This document shows positions 1-11,865 of a DNA stretch of 64,000 bases, one piece after another. The position numbers were made by a program, and so were the translations under genes. The stretch's first letter is position 1. Every line of letters starts with the position of its first letter. The notes under the pieces were generated by a model that searched no databases, had not been told where the DNA came from, and worked only from the letters and a program-made list of their open reading frames with translations. Source of the stretch: Sphagnum compactum (lineage: Eukaryota > Bryophyta > Sphagnopsida > Sphagnales); NCBI GenBank assembly GCA_965153455.1, contig OZ234494.1:17484001-17548000 (forward strand). The letters are read 5' to 3'.

Positions 1-36
1 AATTGTTGAGTTGCTGTCCATGAGGTTGGATTGCAG

Positions 37-3000
37 AGGTTTGCAGCACCATATAGTCTGCGTTTTCCACGGGTTCAAAGAGTGCGGTATGACAAGCCTT
101 GGTATGATTGTCTTGATGTTCAAAGTAAGACCCTCTATGGCAACCATATGTCAAGGAAATTCCAAGGTCCATCCATTGGGCTTGTAGCTGACTGCAATAG
201 AATGCTTTGAGCATCTGTCTACTGCATAGTCTAGGCACCTTTGACCAGTTAATTAGTAATTTTGTTTCAGAACTTTTGGTAAGTCTAAGAGATTAATTTG
301 GAATGTCTGTCATACTCAATGAATTTGGACATGGAAACTAAAGTAGCATTTTGAATACCTGTTAATCTGAATTCCAGTATAGATATTTTTTCCAGCAGTT
401 CAGGGGATCTTTGAACCATAAATTGAACAAAATGTTAAAGCAACTATTGATTTTCTGTTCCAAAACATTGGATCTGTCTAGGGTATACGTTTTGATAATT
501 TATTCTGACACCAACTCCCTGGGTATTGCAGCTTTGATAGAGACAGTACATTCTAGAGATCGGAATCTTGGGGATCATGAAGGTGGTACCCTAACCAAGG
601 GCAGAGTTAAAAAGGCAAGGCAACCGAAGCCTGAATCCTTGCGGTCACTAGTTCCCTTGCACATGATAGTGACAGATGTGTCACATGTCAAGCAGGCCAC
701 TCTCATTTTCAAAGGCCTCATTTTCTGTATCCTTCTTTACACCTGTGACTTCTTTTGTCTAACATGAATCTCCTTGTTTGAGCTACTATCTAACTGCTTT
801 GCCAGTTATTTAAACTTTACTATGATTACATGCTTGTCCTAGATCACAGTGGAAAACCAGTTGATCTCTTGACTATGGTTGGCTAGATTTTATAAATACG
901 TCACCAGAATATTCAACTGAGAAGCTGCACAAATTGGTGGTGGAAAATGGAGGCACATTCTCTATGAACTTAAGCAAGGCTGTGACACACTCCATTGCTT
1001 CTGAAAAGAAGGGTAGGAACGATTGCTTTTGTGTTGGTGCTCCCTCATGCCTTGTTGAGGTGGGTCTTTTCAATGTGAGTGTGTTTACCAGTCAAAGGTG
1101 TGTTTAGGTTGACTTCCTAACTCATTTGACTGAGGGCTGCTCTGGGTTGCCACATGCAGGTATCAAATACCAAGCAGCAGCTGGCACTGGTGATGTCATT
1201 CACTATTCATGGTTTTTGGAGTGCATTGCCAAGAAGGCCCTTATTCCTGTGGCACCAAAGTATGTAATTGTTCTCTGTACGTCTCAGTGCCAATAGGGGT
1301 AGGCAATGATATAAATTACTCTTCATTGGTTTGAATTCACATCATTCTGGTTGCAATGTGTGTGTACTGTTTGGGCATACATTGGAGTCAATGATATTTT
1401 TGTGTGTAACTAGGTACTACCTACAAATGTCAAAGGTGTCAAAGGAGAAGATGAAAGATGACATTGATGAGTTTGGAGATTTCTACTTTGTTGATGTTGA
1501 TGTCTCAGATGTCAGACAGGTATTTCCTCAGTGCAGCACATGATGTATAGTGGAGAATATCTCACTGTTCATTGACAGAAATGTAGGCAGGCTGAGAAGA
1601 GCATCAGAGATAGTAAATAAGATCGGAACATGATTGAAAACATCTGTAAATATAGGTCCAATAAACAAATTGCTCCAGATTTCTTTGACTTGAAGGAGAT
1701 TATGTTTGTATCCAGTTTGTAATCACTGTCAAGATACCACACCAAAACTGGCAGGGATTGATAGATACAGGACATTTGCAAATCCTGAAACTAATAATGG
1801 GGGAGCCTTGTTTTTGGCAGCTATTTGAGAGCATGGATGTTAACAAACAGGCACAAGATATGGAAGAGGTGAAGCACTACAGGGAGAAGTATTTCCCCAC
1901 ACCCACTTGGTGCCACTTCTGTAGTTGCAATGTATACTTTCACCATCCACTTCACTCCAAGTAAGTTTCCTAAACCACGACTTATCTGCAAAGGTCATCA
2001 GAACTGTGTAGTTTTTTCATTTTCTTAGGCCACTTTGGATGTTTGTCACGTGGCCATAATTTGTATACTGGCTGGTTTGTATGTAGCAATCCAGACACAC
2101 AAGAGGTAGCTGCAATCACATTGAGAAGACTAGCATTGGAGGTGTTGATGCATGAAGGCTCAGTTTCTGAGACAATAAATCAACATGTAACACATGTGGT
2201 GGTCTACACTGATCCAGAATCTCCTGTGCAATACAAAACAATCCTGCAAAGGCTAGAATCCAACTCTCACTGCTCATTTTACTGGTGCTAAGAAGTTTCA
2301 TGGTAAGTAAAAGCAGCTCAGTTTACTGGTACTGCAGGGTAAACTACCTTTAGACTGCTGGGGGTATGTGGTACTGATAGATAGAAGGTTTGGGTGCAGT
2401 TTTTCCGCTAGTGAAAGGAAGATATTGAAGTCAACCTCTATCAAGATTGTTAACCAGCGGTGGATAGAAGATTCTCTGAGCTGCAACAGCCATCCTTACC
2501 CTCCAGAATCAGATTATAATCTCAGGTTTGTGGTACTTGCACTTTCTCCAGCAGGAGCAGCTGAACAGTGAACCAATTCATATTGAAACATTGATATAAC
2601 CTGCAAACCAGTCTCCTCAAGTGCCACCTGTTGCATGGAGTTCCTGGAGTTAACAAACAAGCACATGGTTATTGGAGAAGTTGGTGTTTAATCTTCTAAA
2701 ATATCACAGGGATGGATCAGTCCTTGAGGAAGCAGAGGAGGAAGAAGAGCTTCTAGGAACCACTTCCATGCAAGTGCTTGATCAGGACATGGAATCTGCA
2801 GCAGCCAGGCCTGAAGGTCTGAAGAAAGGGTTTTTGAGGAGGGGTCGTGCGAGAAAAGCACAGGGGGAACAGACAGTAATAAAATCAACACCAACACCAA
2901 CAAAGATGAAGGAAATTAACAATACTGTGAAGAAAAGAGGATTGAGGAGAGGAGAACGTGAGGTCAAGGGTGAGGGTGGCTCATCATCTGAGAGTGGGGA

Positions 3001-4160
3001 GATAGTACCCAGACGCCGTCTCAAACTAGATGCGGCCTCAAAGCAGTCAGGCAAAGCCCGACTGGCACCAAAGCTTGCTCCAAGGCCAAGTTCAATCAGG
3101 GTAGCTCAGAAGAGGCTTTTGGAAAGGTATGATCATATGCTTTGGTTCAATGTCTCCAGCCAAGCACCTTGGACTGTTTTCTCTGTGTCATGGGCCAGAG
3201 TATGTGTCTCTTTCTTGACATGTAGAGGGAGATCCAAAGAATTTGCACCTTAACCACAGTTGACATTGCATTGTCTCATCTCTATGAATTTTGGCATTTT
3301 TGGACTCTATGATGGTGAGCACAATTACACCCATAGCAAAAACATTACATGAATGTAATACCTTGCTGATTGGGAGGGGCTGATATTGCAATGATATTAG
3401 GAAGAAGAATCCTATTGCAGCTGCAGAGGGGTATCAAGAGCAACAGGGCAATAATGATGAGGGAGAGGTCACAAGGCTAAGTTCTGAAAGTGGTATGGCT
3501 GATGGAAAAGATGTAAGGCAAAATGTGGAAAGCGGTAATGCTGAAGGAGACCATGCCAGGCAAAGTGCAGAAAAGCAAAATGTGGAAAGTGGTAATGCTG
3601 AAGGAGACCATGCCAGGCAAAGTGCAGAAAGGCAAAATGTGGAAAGTGGTAATGCTGAAGGAGACCATGCCAGGCAAAGTGCTGAAAGGCAAAATGTGGA
3701 AAGTGGTAATGCTGAAGGAGACCATGCCATGCAAAGTGCAGAAAGTGGTGGAGACAGAAAAACACAAGGGATTGATGTTGCTCAAAGCTCTGTAGATGTG
3801 ATGCTCAGTGACTTATTCCCTTCCTATGTACCATCACAAAGACCTACCCTTGATCCAATCCAAGAAAAGGACAGGCTCTTGGAAGGAGCATCCTTATCAA
3901 CAATACCCTTCCAAAATTTCACTAGAGATGCTCTGCAATCCCCATAAAGGGAGGATGCCAACTGTTCCTTTGAGACTAAACCAAGTGCACCTTCAGCAGA
4001 CAGAGATGGACCTGTTCCAAATGATGCAGCATCACTGGAGAACTCAACAATGGAGAGGGTGGTAGTGCCAACAATTCTGCCAAGGCTGAATGATCCCAGT
4101 GAAAAGAAGCAGAAAGTGAGTTACAAGGACTTGGTCAATCAGATGCTTAATTTTGGTTAA
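37..4160 (+). CDS. LIG4: DNA ligase IV, 3' part (plant-type, tandem BRCT plus long tail)
   Basis: The ATP-dependent ligase that, with XRCC4, seals breaks in non-homologous end joining in the nucleus. The window opens inside the gene. Exon 37-124 encodes the end of the catalytic core (APYSLRFPRV, then RYDKPWYDCLDVQ). BRCT1 follows on exons about 530-726, 887-1012, 1160-1259 and 1414-1519, with VVENGGTFSMNLSKAVTHSI, GDVIHYSWFLECIAKKALIP and DDIDEFGDFYFVDVDV. The linker and BRCT2 lie on about 1821-1960, 2087-2257 and 2390-2525 (VTHVVVYTDPESPVQYKTIL, KIVNQRWIEDSL). A basic, acidic-patched tail runs over about 2711-3127 and 3403-4160 and ends in KKQKVSYKDLVNQMLNFG, like the conserved C-terminus of plant LIG4. 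Splice phases fit wherever checked (e.g. AA|GTATGT..TAG|G at 1259/1414). A small exon between 124 and 530 is unresolved. An in-frame TAA at 3945-3947 interrupts the tail 70 codons before its natural end, so the last part may be untranslated or an unseen intron may exist. Family identity is secure; exact exon borders are not. Confidence 0.88.
3516..3743 (+). repeat. Coding minisatellite, 57 bp x 4, in the LIG4 tail
   Basis: Four near-identical 57-bp units start at 3516, 3573, 3630 and 3687. The unit is a multiple of three and stays in frame, giving a 19-residue acidic, polar repeat with core NVESGNAEGDHA. Units differ by a few bases only (AAG/AGG at the first codon, GCA/GCT, and ARQ to AMQ in the last copy), so the expansion is recent. 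It lies in the low-complexity tail between BRCT2 and the conserved C-terminal motif. Confidence 0.93.
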
Positions 4161-5660
4161 CATAGTCTATCTATCAAAGCCAGCATGGGTGATTCTCTTT
4201 GTACATGAGAGTCTTCACATTGCTGCTCAGATGTTGAGGGAGAAAACAGACAAGTCACAGTAGACAAGTTGACCTATTGTAAGGGAAGGAGACTTGTGAC
4301 ACAACAAAAGGGTTGTGCCCCCTTTCCAGTTTATCAAAATGTAAAGTGTACATGCTGTCAAAAAGAGGTTTGATGTCTTTAAGGACACAAGAGATAGAAG
4401 ATGTCTTTTGGCTGTCATCTGACTTGGTGCTATCTTTCTTGGTTTTGAACAAGTCCCAAACTTGCTCTTTTGCAGGCTTTAACAAACCCTGTAATTTCCA
4501 TTTCTCTTGCGTGCAATTCGATGCCTCCACAAACCAGTGCAAGAAAACTACACCAAATAATGCAATTTAGTTACTTGGTGTAGATTGAATAAGTCTGTTG
4601 TCTAGATTTGGACATCATGTGCATCTTTGGGCATTCTATAAATGCAAATCCTGATTGATGCAGACGGCATTACATGGAAACAACGACGAAGGATTTTGTT
4701 TCTTTTTGTGGCAATCTGTTTTTTGAAGATGTGAAAAGTGAGTGTCTATTTGACTCTTTGATTGCCAAATCTGGAATGAAAAACAAAAAAAATCAATTAG
4801 AAAATATCACCAGATTCTACATCAGGTTCCAGCTTAAATGTCTTACTTGTTTTGTTTCTAGCCAAAATTGGCTAAATAATCTTACACATGATCCCCACTG
4901 GCACTGCATTAAAAAATTGAAAAAAATAGAATAAACTTAACACCAATATGGAGGAAGGACAGATCTGAGTCTTAATTTGATTGTTACATTCTAAATCCTA
5001 GCTATGTAACGACAAAATAAAGATCATTGTTCAATTGGCAACAATCGTTATTCCACTACATTTTCCAAGACCAGATACATGTGGTGTGCTTTGTAGAAGG
5101 GGTATTAGCTGAGGCAAAAAATGGTGGCAACCATGTCTAGGAATAGAATATGCATGCAGCCGATGAGACCACTGAACATAGAGAGGGCTTATCTTTTTTC
5201 CTTTTGTGGAGGGGGAGGTGCGGGGAGCAGGTGTGAGGGTGGAATTTTTTTTTTCCTTGTGTTCCCACCATGTTCTTAGTATGTTCTCTTATGTTCTCAA
5301 TCATATTCTAAGGTTTTCAATGGTCCCCTCATGTTGTTCCTCAAATTCTCAATGTGTTCCTTAGTGGTGTTCCTTGTAGCACCTCACTTTATCCCATATC
5401 CTTTGCCTAAAGTCCTCCACCTATATAGCTGAACTAAAGGACAGGCACTCTATACTCACATGAAAACTGTTATTTTGGGAACCTGCCAAGTTTCAGTGTT
5501 TTTTGGTGATAAGCCAATAAACGAAAAACAGAAATTGGGAGGCAGCCCATCTACTAATAAAAAGGATGGGAAAATATGACAGGTGAATAATATCATTTGA
5601 GAGGTGAGAGTTGGCAAGGGGTGGAAGTGTTGAAAGTCGACAACAGATCAATAAGAGAAT
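4161..5660. other. Intergenic DNA downstream of LIG4
   Basis: I see no supportable gene. A 95-codon minus-strand frame (4255-4542) and an 86-codon plus-strand frame (4674-4934) resemble nothing I recognise. The stretch is AT-rich, with T-runs near 5245 and repeated ATGTTCTC/TTCTCA-like phrases at 5270-5370. Confidence 0.5.
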
Positions 5661-5952
5661 AGAGATGATAAAAACACTGATTTTATCGCAAGTTCTCCAC
5701 CCAACCTTAGGATCACAGAGATGATAAAAACACTGATTTTATTGCAAGCTCTCCACCCAACCTTAGGATCACAGAGATGATAAAAACACTGATTTTATTG
5801 CAAGCTCTCCACCCAACCTTAAGATCACAGAGATGATAAAAACACTGATTTTATTGCAAGTTCTCCACCCAACCTTAGGATCACAGAAATGATAAAAAAA
5901 CTGATTTTATTGCAAGCTCTCCACCCAACCTTAGGATCACAGAGATGATGCT
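5661..5952. repeat. Intergenic minisatellite, 56 bp, five copies plus a partial
   Basis: Units start at 5661, 5717, 5773, 5829 and 5885, and a truncated sixth at 5941. Each begins AGAGATGATAAAAACACTGA and contains CTCCACCCAACCTTAGGATC. Copies differ at one to three positions (TATCGC/TATTGC, GTTC/GCTC, AGAAATG). They are head-to-tail without spacers, so this is not a CRISPR array. It is non-coding and about 0.7 kb before the eL39 gene. Confidence 0.92.
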
Positions 5953-6508
5953 ACAAACCTGCAATCCATCTTGAGTTTTTGTCTAATCTAAGAAGGAGGT
6001 GAACACCTCATGCAAATGTTACCTATCTTAGAAGGCACATGGACAAAGCCATCATCATCTCACGCATTGAGAGATGTCACACTAAACTTAAGTAGAGATA
6101 TTTAAGTAAATTTACTTAACATATCAGTAGTCCCAAAATAGTATGTGCATATAATAACATAAAAATTTCAGATCCTAATTTCAATCCATGCTTCAATAAA
6201 TGTCTGTGTCAAATAATTAATTTCATTTTGAATATTCCATGTTGAATAACAAAATATTTTTGAATATTTCAAAAAGATTCTCTCTTTTCCTTCACAAAAT
6301 TTGATTTCATTTTGTCTCACATTTTGAGGACTGTTGTCACCCAGGTATTACTGCAAACTATGAGTTCCTTTTCTATGAACTTCTGTGCAACAACATTTCC
6401 TATTTTTACCTGTTGTTATATTTGGTTTGAACTTGCCATAAGGGAGTAGCAGAGGCATTATACCTCTGTGAGCCGCTTCTTATCGTCGGTTTCGGGAGCG
6501 ATGGTGAT

Positions 6509-6517
6509 TAGGGTTTA
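6509..6517 (+). promoter_or_regulatory. Telo-box in the leader/promoter of the eL39 gene
   Basis: TAGGGTTTA lies about 106 bases before the eL39 start codon. Telo-boxes (AAACCCTA on either strand) are typical of plant ribosomal protein promoters and leaders, where they bind Myb-like telobox proteins and help coordinate expression. The position and the neighbouring gene support the call; whether it is upstream of or inside the transcript cannot be told. Confidence 0.6.
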
Positions 6518-6622
6518 AGTTTTAGGATATGGACTCTGATTTTCAAAGCTGAAGGGTTTTGTCTTTTTCTCGGGAGGACAACCTTTTTATCTTGCTGTTT
6601 TGCGAGAATCACGTCTGCAACT

Positions 6623-7747
6623 ATGGTAATCTCCTCTCCTATCTTCCTTCCCTGCAACCTGTTACGTTTCGTTTTTGCTTTTCAATCTTGCGAATTTTCT
6701 TTTGTCATAACTATACTTATTTTGCTTTATTTTCTTCTTTTGAACCAGTATGGGATATGGAGGAAAATCAGGAGCTTCCTGTTTTGTCTACTTGTCCCTG
6801 AAGTGCAACGGGTGTTTTTTTTTAGATTTCTGAGCTTGATATTTGAGCCCTTTTTTTAAATTTAGTTCGTGGGGGGGCCGGGGGATTGTGTTTGGTTTAA
6901 GAGCTCAAGAATGTGAGAGAGGGTTTTTACTGTCTTAGGGTTTGTAGCTATTTAATTGTCTTCATCCTTCGTGCTTCGGTAAAAGCTTTTTGAGAATATC
7001 AGCTCTGAATCTCTTTTGCAGTCTCTTTTTTTTTTGGTTACAATTGCCAGTTTCTCCTTGAATTGTGCAGATTGAAATTTTCTGTGTTTTATGCAAGAGT
7101 TATAACTAATTGGTGGGGTCTCATACATAATGGGAAAAGATCTTTGATTTTGACTGTTTTCTGACTTATTTGAAGCATGATATGCATGTGGTATCGTACA
7201 CATATCCAGTTCCAAGTTGTTCTGTATATGGAACATACAGAATATTGTATCTCTTGCAAATTGTGCAGTGCCAACAGTCACAACAATTCTGTCCAAGTTT
7301 TGGTTCCTTTCTGTTTTCAGATGATGAGTGTTGTCTGTGCAAATTTGTGATCCTGCAGCCGTCTCAAAGGACCTTCAGGATAAAGATCAAGTTGGCAAAA
7401 AAGATGAAACAAAATCGTCCAATACCACATTGGATTCGCATGCGAACTGATAACACCATCAGGTGATCATCACATCCATATCTGCAGTTATGGTTTTGCC
7501 TCATGCATTCAACCCAAACATTCCAACATTTATGACAACCACCTTCAACATCTGCCGGAGACCTGCGGCACCTATGGGTGAACTTGTAGAGTGCTGCTGC
7601 TGTGAGTGGATGGACATGTCCACTCAGTGCTTTGCATGCTGTATTGAAAACATGAAGAAGATTCTGATGATATTGCAAAATGCTTTCTTACGTTGCAGGT
7701 ACAATGCCAAGCGTAGGCATTGGCGGAGAACCAAGCTTGGGCTGTAG
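6623..7747 (+). CDS. RPL39: Large-subunit ribosomal protein eL39
   Basis: A 51-residue basic protein at the polypeptide exit tunnel of the cytosolic 60S subunit. CDS = 6623-6625, 7359-7462 and 7699-7747 (156 nt including TAG). Exon 1 contributes only the ATG, which is immediately followed by the donor GTAATC. Exon 2 begins after CTGCAG with [20 protein letters not shown] and ends AG|GTGATC. Exon 3 resumes G|TAC and ends [11 protein letters not shown]. The core [20 protein letters not shown] is essentially the universal eL39 sequence, and the length equals that of eukaryotic orthologues. Small differences are K to I in the usual RIKKKL stretch and a terminal L instead of F. Intron 1 is long for so small a gene (733 bases), and the start codon is separated from the rest of the frame. 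The gene stands alone; its nearest neighbour, PSMD9, converges on it. Confidence 0.97.
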
Positions 7748-9855
7748 GGTGATGAATGGAAAGGAAGAAGGTTGCAGGCTCGTTCTGAGCCTACAACAGT
7801 ATCTCACTGTAGTTGAGTTTTGGAACTCGAAAGGAAGTAATCATCAGTGACACCTGAGGAACACTCTTGTGAACTCTTTCATAGATGCCAACTTTGTACT
7901 TTTCCAAGCCCACTTATGTTTTGAATCAGTTTTGGAAAATAAGTGAGTTGCATAATTGCTTTTCATACACACACTGGCTTCTTATAGTCACAACTGCCTG
8001 CTCTTGTACATCCTATGTGGTCATAAGAAGGTGACTAGAGCAGAGTCTGAAAGTACAGGCTTGCATATATGCAATTAACACGAACTAATGAAAATTCTTC
8101 TGCATAGTCAAAAGGAATTGACATGTAGAGTAGATGGCTTTTTGGTTCCAGTTCCAGTTCATTTGGACTTCAATTACTTGATTTTCATTTAATCTACTCT
8201 CCAAGGATGTAGGCCTTTAAGCAAGTCCATAGTTGCCAGGTCCCTTCTCTCTGGAATTCTTCACTACTCACCACCTGGACATAGAATCAGCTGTTGACAG
8301 AGCTTCAAGTCCCACACTAGCTGATGCACAAAGAATCTACCAGGTGATAATGATCACCATGATTCCAGAGAAGATAGTTCTAGTTGCTGAAAAAGGGCCA
8401 ACACACCCAATTAACATCTGTCACTGAACCAGATCTAAACCAACCATTGAAAGTGTGGGGTAAAGCCTGAGATGGCGGGCTTTACTGGAATAAGGGCCTG
8501 CAGCTGAAGGCTTTACTGAGTGTGAAGCTCCAAGGTCACCAGCTTAACTGGAATAAGGGCCTGCCAATAATGGCTTTACTGAGTGCGAAGCACCAGGTGG
8601 ATTTTTGTTTAATCTTCACCATGATACCCAGCAAATACCAGGTAGGTAGAAGATACCTATCATGGGGAAAACTGATAGCAAGAGCAGGCATTCTGAAAAC
8701 ATTGTCCTCAGATACTCTTCCAACCATTAACATATATCCAGGCCTTATGGGACAAATGCACCTAATAGCCATCCAGGAGGCAACTCACAGCATCAAAGCA
8801 ATATGAGAATAGGAGCAAGTGCATCAGCAAGTCTTGAGTGAATGTGATGTCTTGTCAGGATCAATACTGTGCAGGCTTTGCTAACACCACTGCATCCCAC
8901 ACCCCCCCCCCCCCCTCCCCCCCGCTTTGCTCTACATTCTTATGCTAAGGACACAAGCAATTTTACCTATGACAATGCAGCCACATGCCAAGGCATTTAA
9001 AAGACCCAGAGTCCAGAGTCAGCAGTGGAATCGAGGACCCTTCAGTTTCCTTTCATCAGTTCTCCTGTCATAAAGTTCCCCCAGAGAGGGCTAAGTTCTG
9101 TAGCAATCCTGTCTTATCAAATAACTGCACGGCCAGATAGAGAAAGTTTAGTGTGGAAAGCACCTGGCATGTACTATCTGCAGACAACAATGACCATCCA
9201 TAAGTCTTGAAATGCACTCCTCCAGATTCGTCTCCCCTAAAGCTCATAGACATTGTCGTGACACTACCAATAGCACAGTTATAGAGGCTGGATGTGACAT
9301 CTGCAATCACACAAAGGCAAAATGAGAATAAAGCTTAAAGTTAGATGTTTTCTTGGCAGAATTCTTGGTCACAAGGTTTTGCCTTGATCTAACTGAAATT
9401 CTCAGCAATGAAAATATCAGTTGATGGCTCCTTCCTGGATTCCCTTCTCCAGAAATCAACCAACTTCACAGAGATAGAAAAAGAAACTTTCCAGGTAGCC
9501 AATTTCCTATAGCCACCTTTTGAGGTCCTGTTAGTCTCTTGTCCTTAGAGACGAGTAACATAAAGCATCATTGATAAGGGAAGATTTAGACCCTCAAGCT
9601 GCTTATATCTCTTCCTATCCTTGATTGCAACAGTGGCTTCCACATTGCAACCTGTTGGTTCCTCTGTTTCTCTCTGTTTATAAACCTTGAACAAACCTCA
9701 AGCCCTATTAGTAGAACTAGATGTTACATTGATCATCTGCTTCAGACAAAGCTGTGGAGAAATTTCAAACACATTGCAGAGTTCATGTACCATAGCTTTC
9801 ACAACCAGCACAAGGGAACATCAACCTACAAAGTGGAATAAGAACATCAGGTTTT
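7748..9855. other. Space between the convergent eL39 and PSMD9 genes
   Basis: It holds the 3' ends of both transcripts, a two-copy repeat of about 64 bp (8484-8611, each copy with ACTGGAATAAGGGCCTGC and GGCTTTACTGAGTG), and a homopolymer-like C tract (14 C, T, 7 C) at 8902-8923. Short open frames such as 8233-8427, 8522-8806 and 9687-10040 (+) have no recognisable similarity or gene-like context. Confidence 0.55.
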
Positions 9856-11829
9856 TCAGGAGAGAGGTAGATACCCGAGGAGACCATGGCCTGCCCAGCG
9901 CCGAGGAGTTACCACTAAATGTATGGGTTCGCCTCGCCTCAGAACCACCACATTTAAGCCACTTCCTTCATTCAATTGACTCTCCCTGGCCAGGTGTTGG
10001 AGGACATTTTCACCACCCTCTACACTACCAAATTTTGTAAGCTGGTCACCTAGGAGTATACCATCCAGTGCACCAGGAGAGCCTTCTGTAACTTCATCAA
10101 ACACTGCAAAGGGAACACTTGCATGGCCAGCATCCTCATCCATAGGACTAGGGCCTTCCAACCCTCTGTTATGGGTGCCTGAGGGAGTGGCTATGGGTCC
10201 GACTCTTTGTGATCTTCTCATGTCCTCCACTTCAGCTGAATCCACATGTTGTGCAGCATGCCCAAGCTCTTAGTCAAAGAGTGCAAAGCCATTAAGTTGC
10301 ACAATTCCAGTAATGTATGTACACAACTCGTAAACATGCTCATGAACTACAGCAACATAGATTGGAAATCTTGAACCCTCAGGTTGATTTGAGTGCATTG
10401 ATTCCGCCATACACAATCAATGCTGGAACAGTGTCTGTTACATATAGATTCCGCTCAGAACAACACAAGGACCTACATGTCTTGAAATAACAATAAATCA
10501 TCTCCAACAGAACACTCCCATCAAAGGAAGCAAACCCAAATCAGTCACTTGCAACATAGGACTCTTAAAATGAACAGCATCCACATTGCTTCAATGGCAA
10601 CCCAACTTTGTAGTGTTTTAGCCATGCTTCTCGGACTTCCCATAGTCTTATACAAACTCCATCTATTGACAACTTCAAGAGTTGTTGAGCACGTGCAAAC
10701 TCACAACATGATCACATGATTGCAAACTTTGCCTTACTAGACTAAACCAACCACCACCCCCATTAATGAATGACATTAATTGGGTTCTTAACAAGAGACT
10801 AAGACTTAAAGAAAATGTCTGACACCTGACACCTGACAAGAGGCTGACATCTGAATTTTGCAAGCATTTGCAGACATCTGAGGACTCTTGATTTCATAAT
10901 ATTCAAGAAAGGGGAAACCTGGGGCAGAACATCTCCATCTCAATAAGCCTGTCAATTGCAGAAAAGAGGACATGTGGATCACACTGCTTCACATGCGCTG
11001 CCTCTTATACTCAGCAAGAACAAGATTTCCATGTGTGTTTCCCAAACTACAAAGTTAGACAATGAGATAATGCACACCTGTACGCTTTTGAGGTAGTGTA
11101 GAATCTTTAGTGAAGCCTCCAGAGTGAAGAATGTAGATGTTTCTCTCAATCGACGAAGTGAGCTCCTTGTGGTCATTGCGCAGCACTGCCAATACATTCA
11201 TACATACACACACAATTTTACAAGACTGCTGAAGTCATCAGCTCTTGCCCTTTGGTTTTTCAACTTGTTCATGACTTCTTGATCCTAAAGTTTCTGGAAT
11301 AGCCCAATCAACAAGATACAAAAAAACAGTCACAAAGAAAAGAAGCAACTATGAATTGGAGCACTACAAAAAGCCTTTGCTCTGAAATTGTACCTGATAA
11401 ACGCTGTCGGTCTGCTCGCACTGCAGCAATGTCAAGATCTGCCCTTGGAAAGCCCTGTACGTATCCACACAGCAATATTTAGGTTTTCATTCTGTGTCGA
11501 TGAAGGTCTGCATTCTGCTTCCAACGTACCATCTCTTTGAACACAGCAACCCTTCATCTTCCAATCAGAAATAGCAGTATTTAGGGTTTTCGTGTGTTGA
11601 TGAAGAAGGGTGGCATTCTGCTTCCAATCTACATCTCTTTGAACACAGCAACCACTATTTGAAAATTACGTCTGCAAAAACCCTGACAAATTTTACTTGT
11701 TCCAATTGCTTGATTTTCCTCCGTGAACAACGACAACATCGACTTGCTTGTAGAAAAGGAACTTTATGACTCGGAACTAACAATGAAAGCCCTCGAGAGT
11801 TTTGGCCAACTCGGGGAAAAACGATTTCT

Positions 11830-11865
<36 letters not shown>

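Noticed and set aside
3434-3785. Three overlapping minus-strand frames of about 100 codons opposite the LIG4 repeats
   Set aside because: They are shadows of the 57-bp repeat on the coding strand; all three frames stay open because the unit is a multiple of three without stops.
4255-4542. 95-codon minus-strand frame after LIG4
   Set aside because: No recognisable motif, no splice context, and it overlaps the probable LIG4 3' untranslated region.
5661-5952. CRISPR-like regular repeats (also the 41-, 42- and 57-bp arrays)
   Set aside because: Copies are directly adjacent with no unique spacers, and the DNA is a plant nuclear genome; these are minisatellites.
7463-7698. Possible intronic C/D snoRNA in eL39 intron 2
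   Set aside because: TGATGA- and CTGA-like strings occur but not in the required spacing or with a terminal stem.
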